From NCBI GenBank assembly GCA_013399115.1, contig VXAA01000606.1, forward strand, positions 128,569-192,568: 64,000 bases of DNA, written 5' to 3'. Numbering within the stretch: position 1 is the first letter of the stretch; every line of letters begins with the position of its first letter. This DNA is from Anseranas semipalmata (lineage: Eukaryota > Chordata > Aves > Anseriformes > Anseranatidae). Shown here piece after piece: positions 24,899 to 34,882 of the stretch. The notes under the pieces were generated by a model, which saw nothing but the letters and a program-made list of their open reading frames with translations, did not search any database and was not told the origin of the DNA. The translations under genes were made by a program, and so were the position numbers.

Positions 24899-25224
24899 CT
24901 TTCCCCGACTGTGTAACATCCTTCTCTTACAAGAATGGACCTTTATCGCCAGCAGAATCAGGAGGAACCTACCACTGCCCAGCATTCAACTTTGGCTTTC
25001 TCTTTTCTGTATGAGTTGCTTCACTGGTGTTGATGCTAATCTGTACTGTGCAGTGATACGTTCTCCTGAGTTTATCTGGAGCTGCTGAGAATTCACTGGA
25101 TTTCTCTGCCTCCCCACAGGGATATTAAAACTTATTTACTAGTTTCATCCCATACACCAGAAAACATGTGTTATCTCTTAAAACACCATAAAGTTCACTT
25201 ATACTTGTAATTTGAGGTGTGATA

Positions 25225-25341
25225 AATTCTTGCTTGCTTGCTTTCTCTCTGTCTTTCTCTTCTTTTCTCTGTCTCTTTCATAGGATTTTTAGGATTTTTT
25301 TCTTTTCTTTCTTTCTTTCTTTTTTTTTTTTTTTTGTTTTG
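25225..25341 (+). repeat. long polypyrimidine region
   Basis: TTGC, CTTT and CTCTGT units at 25225-25280 are followed, after a short break, by a CTTT and poly-T tract at 25294-25341. Nearly all bases on + are pyrimidines. Confidence 0.85.
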
Positions 25342-27029
25342 AATAAGTAAGCTCCCTGTTAAAGTCTTACTATACTGATAAGTTTTGTCTTTGCCTGGAG
25401 TATTGTACTACTAAACTCTTTAAAATATCTAAAAGATGAATGCACAAGGGAACTGAAAAAAAAAAAAAAAAAACAGAGAAGACAATCAATAGTATAAGGG
25501 TGAGAAACGGGGTGAAATGATTCTATAGATAGCCAGGCTGGAATGTGAGCACTAAGAGAAGTCTTTGGGTAAATTCAACACAGATTTGGCCTGCAGCTCT
25601 TAGCTGGCAATTCCAGTAGAAGAGCAGACCTCTACCCTGTGGTAAAGAGGTACAGAATAATGCCTCTTTGAATTAGTTTCAAAATGTTGCTGTGATGCAG
25701 ACGAATGGCTTCTAGATGCCGAAGTGCAGTGCACCAACATAATAGCATATTGTTAAGTTACACTGCCATTAAAGTATATAGTTATTAATCAAATTAAGTC
25801 AAAACACAAAGCGAGTACAAATTAGTATCAGATGACATGTCTCACTGTGAGCAGTGAAGAAGGAATGGAGGGAACCTGCCATTTTAAAAGAAAACAATCT
25901 TTCATAAAACTAAAACAGAAGGTGAGGGAATATCCTACTACACAGTAACTGGCAGCTGCTATGTGCTATCTGGACAGGATTTGTCTTTAAATTCACATGA
26001 CAGTCCTCGAGTGCTGCAATGTAGTTGGTGTCTCAGAAGCCTGTGCTAAACTCTGAATAGTGTTTGTTTTTGGAGATGTGGAAAATGTTTACCAAGGAAG
26101 ACAAAAGTACTTGAAACTTAAGAGGCTTAGTATTTTAATACTTTTTTTTCTGTCTTGATACACATCTTGTCAGTGTAATTTTTTACCTCCAGAAGAAATG
26201 TTAATTCTTACTGAATGTTAGTTTGAGGGTGGGGGGATTTACATTGTCATTTCATTAAATTCTGTAGAAACACATCATTTGTGGGTTGTGAAACTGGTCC
26301 AAATATTGTGATTTGTGCGTGTTTGTCTAGATAACCTTTCACAACAAGAAATGATTCACCAGTTCATCACACACGAACACATGGTCACCCATCACTATAT
26401 GGATACATGTGTGTGTTCCTAAGTACCAAAATATTAGCTTCAACTCTCTAAATTCTTCCAGGTATGGCTAAACTTGATGAGTAGTTTATTGAAAACAGTG
26501 ATACTTATAGCGCCTAAAGGTAATGTAATCACATTCAGTGCTGTTGAAGGATTAGGATTCTGCATTATGATGTGCATCCTTGCAGTAAATTTAGTTTCTT
26601 TATGGATCATCAGAAATGTATAAAACGGAAGCAGAGTCTTCTGCATGGGAGGAAAAGAGGCTTTTTCCCTCTCTGCTTTGAAGCTGCTGTGTCTGCTCAG
26701 GCATTAGATACATGGCCAGCATGGGATAACCTAACTTAAAAATGATTCTGAATTTTGTTTACAGATAGATTTGCATTTTTTTTGTGTTGGTTTGATTTGG
26801 AACAAGACTGGTAGGTGGCTTCGTGAGTTACCTGTCAACGTTCAAGTGTGTTTACTTCATTAATGGTTTCTGAGCATAAAAGTTTGTTTCACTTCTGCCC
26901 TTGCTTCCTGAGCCTATGGTTTCCTCATCACCGTGACACTGCCAAGCGTGGTGCTAACAGACTACTGCAGAGAGAATGTCATCACATGGGATTACAACCT
27001 TAAACAAAAGTCACAATGGCAAGGCAGTC
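25342..27029. other. AT-rich non-coding stretch
   Basis: A poly-A run occurs at about 25456-25473. No gene, RNA or clear interspersed repeat is seen. Open frames stay below 70 codons. Confidence 0.55.
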
Positions 27030-27250
27030 AATCTCAGGTGAATGGCTTAAACAGCGCATGTTTTTATTAGCTCAAATGTTAATATAGGCTGCTTTCTGCC
27101 ATTATGCATTTGTTATGGGTGACAACACCTGGAGAATATATCTTTCAAAACTGGACAAAGAGCAAACATTGCTCTGACTCAGTTCCTCACTAATAAATGC
27201 GCTGAGATGTCACACAGTTTGTTATTAGTCTTCTTGCAAGGTATTACTCT
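27030..27250. promoter_or_regulatory. candidate regulatory element (E-boxes with AT-rich words)
   Basis: E-boxes CAGGTG at 27035-27040 and CACCTG at 27126-27131 lie among TTATTAG/TTAATA words, and the block is free of low-complexity runs. The two E-boxes are the ZEB/SNAI/TCF type. Assignment as a regulatory element is inference from composition and motifs only. Confidence 0.22.
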
Positions 27251-27324
27251 ATTAGATGAAGGAGAGACCTACAGAAACTGAAAATAGGGAGACAGAAGCA
27301 AGTCCTGGAGGGGGATTTGTAGAT

Positions 27325-27365
27325 GATGATAACAACTATTCCACTGACTTCAGTAGAATTGGTTG
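27325..27365. repeat. possible fragment of an old amniote repeat
   Basis: A short imperfect palindrome of the form ATTCCACTGACTTCAGTAGAATT resembles the 'match to own complement' segment (CCACTGACTTCAATGG-like) of an old repeat also seen near 48010, 55745 and 61515. The match is too short to be sure of on its own. Confidence 0.25.
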
Positions 27366-28650
27366 AGTCACTAATGGATAGCAAATCATCTCCTTTCTTA
27401 ATATTGGGCTTTTGGTGATAACAAGTTTAGAGGGTATCTCAAGGGTATCTGCATATGTATCACGATGAATAGAAACAAAGAAAGAGGATGTCATTTCAGG
27501 GAGGTTTGGCTTGAAATCTTGGGAAGGCACAATCCTAACAGGCAAAGCTCTAGTAATCTTTGACTACTTGCTTTATGCTCTTGAAAGGTCAGGTCATCAT
27601 TTGCTTATGCTAGGGCTAAAATACAGTACGATGAGCAGGTCTATAAAGAGGTTTCAAGGGTGTTATGCAGTGTGACAGCAAAGATTCAGAAATCTGAAGT
27701 AACAAAGGGTGTAAGGCTTCTGCCAGATTAATACAGGTCTCAGCATGTAGAGAGGCTGCTGTGCTGTTGGCTTTAAAACAGACTAAAACCAACATGTGTG
27801 CTTCAATCCTCACTCAATAGGAATGGGCTTAAGAAACACCTTAAATTATTTGCTCATTTGAGGCCTGAATGGGATGGGAGTATAGCAATTATTATAGGGT
27901 GTTAAAAACAAATTGGCCCTCATATAATTGGGCACAGCTTCCCTGAAGCAAGTAGAGTTGCACCTGTTTGAACCAGGGCTTCATCTGGTTTGGTGAAGGT
28001 GAGCTTGAGGCCCACCAACACCTTTCGGATGGATCTACCATAAGTCAACAGCTGATGATAACAGCCTTCAACCCCAAAAGCAAACAATCCTCATTCCAGA
28101 AGACGTGTTTGGAGCCACATGGGAATACTGGGAAATAAACCTGTTCTGAGAAAGAATGGGCTTTCCATAAATAGCTGAGATTAGTTCTGAATGTTCACTC
28201 CATCAGTGAGCAAAGTAATGCAGCCATCTCTTTCTGTTCTATCTATATAGTTATAGGGGAGATACGGGAAGCTTATACAAATTAAGGAGGATGCATGTAT
28301 GGTCACATATTAAGGTGGTAATAGATTCAAAGAGCTGTTCCTGACTGTGTCTAGATTAAGAAATTCTGATGATGAAACTTAGCTAAAAACAGTTATCGAG
28401 ATACAATCAGCTTTATACGTTAAATATTCCAACCCCAAAAAGGAAACAAAACAGAATCAAAGCTTCTAATCAGTTTAAGATCCAGAGATATTGCCAGCCA
28501 AACTTATTGGAGGAAGCAATGTAAACAGAAAGATGCAAGCAAAGTCAGTTAAGTGGAATTTAAGCTGTCAAGCTACAGTGTAGAACTCCATTACCATATC
28601 TCCTCTTTTTTTTTTTTTAATAGTATTCTCTGAAAAGCACTAGATGTAAT
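27366..28650. other. non-coding stretch
   Basis: No gene is supported. A GAAG|GTGAGC word near 27996 resembles a splice donor, but I could not pair it with an acceptor that gives a sensible exon. A short T run lies at about 28609-28618. Confidence 0.5.
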
Positions 28651-28659
28651 AAAGTCAAT

Positions 28660-28860
28660 TTAAAATTTGTTCTACCAATCTTTTGCATCTGTAATTTTCC
28701 CATTAAATGTAAATGCCCATGAGGCATGCTATTTGCATTACATTGCATTTGCAGTCTTTAAAACAAACTATAAATCCCCTCCTTGTTTCATGTGATTGAT
28801 GCTGTGTGTATAAATACCACCATAAACCTCAAAGGGGGCTAACAGTGACAGTAAATTAAA
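28660..28860. promoter_or_regulatory. candidate conserved regulatory element (POU octamer words)
   Basis: A perfect octamer ATTTGCAT (reverse of ATGCAAAT) at 28731-28738 is followed closely by a second GCATTTGCA word near 28745. Flanking sequence is AT-rich with TTAAAT/TAAT words and few simple repeats. Two POU-type words this close suggest an enhancer. Conservation is not testable here. Confidence 0.25.
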
Positions 28861-28948
28861 GTTTTCAAGTCTGGCAGCATCTCAGCACTTCAGCCCTTGA
28901 TCTTAAGCAGCGTTGTTAACCCCCGCCTCATTGCCCTCCTGAACTCAC

Positions 28949-28990
28949 CTTTTTTTTTTTTTTTTCCTTTTTTTTCCCCCCTTTTTCCCT
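28949..28990 (+). repeat. poly-T / polypyrimidine tract
   Basis: T runs broken by CC, ending in a C-rich run. Every base from about 28948 to 28988 on + is a pyrimidine. Confidence 0.9.
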
Positions 28991-29230
28991 ATTCTGTCCC
29001 TACTCTGATTTCCTTGGGAAACACCTTCCCATCCATACAAGCTGGACCAAGTCAGGAATATGCTGTTAATTAAAAAGGGGCTGCAGCTGTTTGCCAGATA
29101 GGATGGGGCCTCAACTTAGCTGTATTGGCATATCTGAGTTCTCAGGGCATCTTGGCTTTGTAAGCAGTAGCCAGCTACAGCTCCCATGATCAGCCAGCAC
29201 CAGTCCAATTGAGTGGCTTTTGGGGTATTG

Positions 29231-29278
29231 TTTCTTTTTCTTTCTTTCTTTCTCTCTCTCTTTTTATTTTTATTTTTT
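29231..29278 (+). repeat. CTTT/CT polypyrimidine tract
   Basis: CTTT units, then CT units, then TTTTA units. Low complexity. Confidence 0.88.
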
Positions 29279-30660
29279 AATTTCTGATTGGCTTTCTATG
29301 ATTCACTTTCAAGACATATGCAGAAGAAAATAAATTAAGAATTGAGAGAAACCTCCTCTAAGGTTGAGGAAAGGCATAATTGTGTCATTATTCAATTTTC
29401 TGGTTAACAAATAATCCCAGTCTGCTCTATCAAGTCTTGTTATAAAATTTACCTTGATTTGATCCTGTTGAATCTTGGCTCTAGGTAATAACAGCTTCTC
29501 CTGTTATATCTACCACTATTTAAGTAGAAGGAGACACTACGCCAAAAATATCTAAAAGATTGTTGTGGGCCAAACACAGTCTCTTCATAGGCTAAAGTGT
29601 AACACAGGCAATAGGATAACGCTAGCTTAACCCCACTAAGGATCTAGTTCTCTATTTTTCACATCAGAACCAAGCACCAATAGCTCAGCACTCCATTCTG
29701 TACTCAGGATATGGTGCTTTTTTATGTTTTCTTAGGAAAAAAATATTAATGAGAGAATACTGCAGCTACTATACAACATGTACTTATATCTGTGAGGCAG
29801 TGGGAATTCTTTTCTGGTCTGGAAAATGTCTGTAGATATGATTTTTAAAGATCATGTTCAAAGGTGGAAAAGGAAGGAAAGGAAAAGAAAAATAAAAGGT
29901 GACATTTGAGTGGAGATGAGGCTAATTAATCAATTCAGGCTACCAATCTCCACCTGCAATCCTCCGAGAATCTGGGAGTGGGTGGAGTGTCCCAGGTGGA
30001 TGCTGCTTGGGATTTGCACAGGCCTCAGGGGGAGGGAAGGCTGCAGCAGCTTTCCTATTGCTTTTTCCTCCCACCCTGCACGCTCAAGGAGCTCTTCTGC
30101 CTGGGAAGAGATTTCCATCCTCCCTAAGGCTTTGCAAGTTGCTACCTTCTGTAATTCTCTCTATGCTATAACATTTAGAAGTTAGTGATGCCCAAAGTCC
30201 TTTCAGGCTTCTTTATGACGTGGAGAGCATTACAATCTAAATGCTTTTCCTGCAGCATTTCTGAAGGGTGTCAGTTTTTGGTAAATACGAGGAATGTGCG
30301 TGATCATTTTTTTTTCCTGAAAACGACTGGGATACACACAAATACAAAAGGAATGGAAATCAACTGGAAGTGTTATTGACAAAATGGAGTCCTGAAATAA
30401 AATAAGCAATTCCATTAAGTCTGTATTCCCTTTAAAACAAATTTAACAACTACTGAGGGTGTAAGGCATTAGCATTTTTTCCTGAGGACAAGTATGTTAT
30501 GTGTGTCTTTGCTGAACATCGATAATTGTATTCAACAATCTGCAACAAACCGTACAGAACGACAACTCAACAGGTAAATGCTGATGGCTGTTCACCTTCC
30601 CTTCCTATAGAAAGGCTCCCTGTGGGTTTTATCCTGACAAGGCTGAAGTAGCCAGAGGAA
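29279..30660. other. non-coding stretch
   Basis: No gene is supported. A purine-rich GGAAA-type patch lies at about 29868-29897. Overlapping frames of 60-90 codons on both strands at 29910-30415 show no domain. Confidence 0.5.
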
Positions 30661-30745
30661 ACCACAGTATTTCATCTCTTTTGACAAAGAGGTTCAGAGG
30701 TGCCCAGATCACATACAGCCAAGGCCAGGTTTATTTGTGTTTTTG
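30660..30745 (-). repeat. probable MIR/CORE-SINE remnant
   Basis: On the minus strand this follows the MIR central region. On + it reads as AGAGGTT, then a TGCCCA word, then TCACATACAGCCA, matching 'AGAGGTTAAG..TTGCCCAAGGTCACACAGC' in the recalled consensus. The ends are not clear. Confidence 0.42.
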
Positions 30746-31111
30746 ACTGATATTGGGTAACATTTCCCTGAACCTTGCCAAGTCTGGGTTTTATAGTAAG
30801 CTGCCAAACCTGGCTGTCACAGCTTGGTCTTGAGTGCCATGTCTTCTCATTATTGTTTCAGGGCTGGCGATTAACTGTTTCGGTTTCTCCGTCCTTTTGC
30901 CGTGAATACCTGTTGGCAGTCTCATCAGCTATGGGTGGAAGGACTCTGCACTCCTAACAGTAAGTGTGTAACACCCTGGTACTTCTGTTAGGCATTTTAC
31001 AGAAAATCCTTAGAAAGAATGCTCATATTGAAGGACTTCTGTGAAGGAGTCTCCTTTTAAAAAGGTTAAACTGCTGCTCAGATATTAAAAACTGTTTAAA
31101 AAACTGACAGC
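30746..31111. other. non-coding stretch
   Basis: Nothing recognisable; AT-rich with a single 60-codon chance frame. Confidence 0.5.
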
Positions 31112-31145
31112 TTTCATTCTGAAGCATCCTTGCTTCAGAATGAAA
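31112..31145. repeat. perfect 15-bp inverted repeat with 4-nt loop
   Basis: TTTCATTCTGAAGCA at 31112-31126 is exactly reverse-complementary to 31131-31145, separated by TCCT. Pairing does not extend beyond the arms. In RNA this would be a stable hairpin, shorter than a standard microRNA precursor. In DNA it could extrude as a small cruciform. No A-rich tail or U-run follows to suggest a terminator, and none is expected in a vertebrate. Confidence 0.9.
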
Positions 31146-32929
31146 TTACCTGTCCCTGTGCCCCCTCTGTCTCTTCTGCCCTTTAACATGCAGGTTACTT
31201 GGACACCCTGTTCTTCCAAAGTTGTTATAGCAGTTTGCCTGCAGTCAGCTGTGTGATGCTTTCAGTAGTGGTCTGGGGACACGGTCTCTAATCTTATGAA
31301 GAAGTCGCTGAATGGCTCTTTTAAACATCCCTTGGTTTCCCTATTAGAGGGAGCTCACTCAAAAGTAGATGCTCAATGCGTGTCTTGCAGGTCAGTGAAA
31401 TAACTCAGGACTTTCCTTCTCCTAGCAATGAATCTCTTGAGAGCTAAGTTTACTGCAATCAGATTCAAATTTACAAAGCAAAATGAATAAAACCCAATTT
31501 TGATAGTACTTATATATATACACACATGCATCTATGTATTTTAAATACACTTAAATTTCATTAGCAATGATTGTTTAGAGAAACATCATTACATTCCTGG
31601 GCTTGGGAGCCTTCTCCAGGGTTGTGAACAATCAAAGATTTATTTGAGCTTTCTGCACACTGGGAAATGAAGACACAGAATCTCATTATCATGTCTATTA
31701 AAAGGCAGAATCTGGGGTACATCTAAGAAAAGATGTATTACTTTTTAAACTGCGCTGCAAACTGTGAAGTACTACAGGGACTTGAACTATTTAAAAATAC
31801 TCTGGGCTTATGAGTAAGAAAAAATAGGGTCTCTTTCCCAAACAGTATAAAAATATCACACCATTAAGTTCTGCTGTTATTACAGTCTTGGAAATATGAT
31901 TGTATCTACTTTTCCGTCAAGCTGGTTGATCCCTGAGTTTGATGTTGGGGTCGAGGGACCATGGAGGGCTACCAGAGTGAGTTACTTAGGGGACAATGCA
32001 GTGGGGGATATGAACAATGACCAGTTAAATTCTAGTTAACCCCAATTATAAACCTTCACCTTTGTTAATTAGATTAATTCATCAGCAGGCACTATGCTTA
32101 CAGTGTATTGGAGGCACGTGATCTAACATTTTCAACATTTATTAAAAGTTAAAATCTTTTATGTCATCAGTCTGTTGCACACAAATGGCCATGCAATGTA
32201 TTACTGTAAAGGTAAAATCAGGTTAAGTTTACCTATAAATTAGAAGGCAACATTTATTATAAGGATCCTTCTTAGAAGTGAAAAATTTGCCTTGCAAGCA
32301 CTTTCTGTAGTTATTAAAGATCTCCAAGCTATGAATCTGAGAGCTTAATTAAAAGCAGCAGAGACATGTCCAAGGAAGGAAAGAAAAGGGCTGAACATCA
32401 ATATAGGCAATTTTCTAACATTTTCTGCATCTCGTTCCTCCCTTGATCGGTGCCTGAAATTTTGCGTGCGGTGGTGCAATGTCTTAATGTGCTGACCTCT
32501 GGAGACTTGAGTCCAGCTGAGGTCTGGTTGGGGCCACAGGTGATGGTAAATGGGTTTCCTTCCAGAGCTGAAAAGTTGGTTACATCTTCTGGTGCCCTGG
32601 TGGTCACAGCTCCATGTGGACTTCCCATCAGAGAAGCCAAGGTTATTTTACTGCAGGTGTGGATAGCAAAGGGCAAGCTTGAGCAGCACCTGCTTGGTCT
32701 GTGCTAGCTTGAGAAATCCTTTTCACAAATGCCAGAACGACTCACTGTTTTTCATGCTAGCAAAAATCATAGAAGGAGTTTGCACAAACAGGAACAAGTT
32801 TTGCTCTCCGTCCCATATATGCAATAAATTTCCACTAATCCCCACTGAATTCAAGGGGGGAGGGAGGGGTAATTCCTAATTTATATTTGTGAGAAAGCTG
32901 TTTTGTTCATGAAATACTTTCAACAGAAT
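31146..32929. other. non-coding stretch
   Basis: AT-rich with a short TA/CA run near 31513-31528. At 32465-32530 the + strand loosely resembles the tRNA-derived head of an old SINE (a GTGG..TTAATG..CTCTGGAGAC pattern), described under findings. No gene is supported. Confidence 0.45.
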
Positions 32930-32934
32930 GACTC

Positions 32935-33060
32935 GAAGCAATTTACATGTGTTCGTAAGCTCCACAACAGACCCGTGAAGCAGGTGAATACTGTATATAT
33001 AAAATATATTTATATATCTCCAATTTACAATTCTGTAAACTGAGGCAGGAGCCAATGCCA
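32935..33060 (-). repeat. MIR/CORE-SINE remnant
   Basis: On + it reads as the reverse of the MIR 3' half: CTCCACAACAGACCCGTGAAG followed by CAGGTGAATACTG, an AT-rich insertion (about 32993-33018), then TTTACA..CTGTAAACTGAGGCAGGAG. This matches the reverse consensus order 'CTCACAACAACCC..GAGGTAGGTACT..TTTACAGATGAGGAAACTGAGGC'. Old and decayed, but the order of blocks makes chance unlikely. Confidence 0.62.
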
Positions 33061-34840
33061 TAGTTTAATCTCCCATGAGTGAGAGATCTGTAGTGACAAC
33101 ATTCAAAGGGGCCTACAAGAAAAGTATTTATCAAAACTAGAATATTTCTGAACATTTTAAAACATTTCTTTAAAAGGTTGCTACAAAAAGATACAAATGA
33201 GCAACCTGAACAATAAGGATATTTTTTCACTCTCCAGCAAAGTGGAAAGACTTTCCTATGCCTGCAAAGAAGGAGCTTCTCTTAAATGCTGTTCCTTTCT
33301 AATCATGTGTGTCATGATTTGATGAAGCAATTTGGGGGAAGATCTTTTCTTGGCTAACCACATGGGTAAAATAATGCAGAAATCTTTCAGTGATTTGTTC
33401 AAGAAGCCACACTTTGGTTTTGGAAGAGTATTTTAAATGTAAAATATTTGGGGGTCTATTTCTGAAAATGTGTGTTTATTTAAGAGATTGCTGCAGTAGA
33501 TTTCTGGCACTATACTTCTATACATGAAAACGTTACATGGTTGGGAGGTCTGGACTAAAGAGAAACTTAAAGGGGAGAGTACCATGTTCACAACACCGAA
33601 GGGTTGAGCTGGAATAAATGCAGGAAGACCTTCTTTCTTAAAATTGTTACTGAAGGTAAATAGGAAATGGGTTTAGTCTTAATTAAGAGCTGTGGGTTTG
33701 TAGCTGTTGCAATCATGCTGTATCAAATACCCAGAACACTGTCCCCTTTTTCATAGGCTAAGCAGTGATATTGTTATGTTAGACTCTCCTTGAAAACCAA
33801 AATATCTTATGAGGTGAGCAAACAAAAATTCCAGATTATGGAAATTAATTAAAGCACACAATGCTGCCTTTCTCAATGTTCTGACTCAACTAATTAGGGA
33901 TTAGATTATTCAAGAGCAGCAGATCAATTAGGATTGTTTTCTGTAAAAATCCACAATGAAATATAGTTACCTATTGAAAAATGAAAGAAATCATACCCAA
34001 GTACAATGGACGGATCAAAGCACAACACTGCACGTTGACAAAATAAATTATGAAAACAATAATCATGTTTATCCAATCTCTTTGTGCAAAACTGTTATTT
34101 TGATTCCAGTGCCAGCTGTCTGAAACTTTAATTTAAGTGCTTGCTTGAGGCAAGACATTTGGGATACTAGTTTAGAGTGTTTTATAGCCTGAGCAATATG
34201 TTTTACTAACCTCAAATACTATGATGATGATTTTAATGGTAACTATAATATGTTCAAGGGGGTTCCAGGCTGATCTTTGATTTTACCAGAATGCTTGCGT
34301 GCTTAATGAACCCCGATATTTTTTTGACTTCATTAGTTGCCAGCTCCCCAGGAGCTGTGGGAGACTTCTCTACAGGAGATGAGTGCTTTGTATTTTAACA
34401 GGAGACATACCAAGTAACTTACTGCACTACCTTTATTCTAGTGTTGCAGTATGTGTGTGTGTGATTGTCATCTGAGGAAGCAATTAAAAAAATATTCCGC
34501 CTACGTTTTAGTAATACAATCAGGCTCATAGTCTTTGTGCCTCAGTTTCCAACAGTGCAATGCAGTTGACAACACTTGCAGGGTCCAGAGTCCCTTCAGC
34601 CGTGGTTTCTCAGTACTGTTGCTAGCACTAAATGCACGTGAGAAGGTTTGGTGTAAATAAAGGTTTAAAAGGATTTTTGTTATAGTCAGTGGGTTTTCTG
34701 AATCTATTGAAGCGGATGGAAATATTTTCAGTGGTTTTGTTGGCTCTTTTCTAAAATGTTGGATAAAAAGCATGAATGTATACCTTTTAACCAAAGGGAT
34801 TCCAAACAAGTGTTATAAAGATTTCTTCAGGCTAAAGATG
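33061..34840. other. AT-rich non-coding stretch
   Basis: No gene is supported. The minus-strand frame of 102 codons at 34501-34809 has no recognisable domain. A short TG run lies near 34451-34462. Confidence 0.5.
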
Positions 34841-34882
34841 TTTTTCTTTTTTTCTTTCTTTCCTTTTTTTTTTTTTTTTCCT
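34841..34882 (+). repeat. polypyrimidine tract
   Basis: CTTT units followed by about 17 T. It is the last of the T/C-on-plus series between 22 and 35 kb. Confidence 0.9.

Noticed and set aside
24606..25088. 160-codon open frame on +
   Set aside because: Much of it translates a polypyrimidine/GTTTT tract into Phe-rich sequence. The rest has no recognisable domain.
27990..28005. Strong splice-donor-like GAAG|GTGAGC
   Set aside because: No paired acceptor gives a plausible exon in a consistent frame; isolated donor words are common.
34539..34551. TGCCTCAGTTTCC, a MIR-like word
   Set aside because: Only 13 bases match and the neighbouring MIR blocks are absent, so it was not listed as a repeat.
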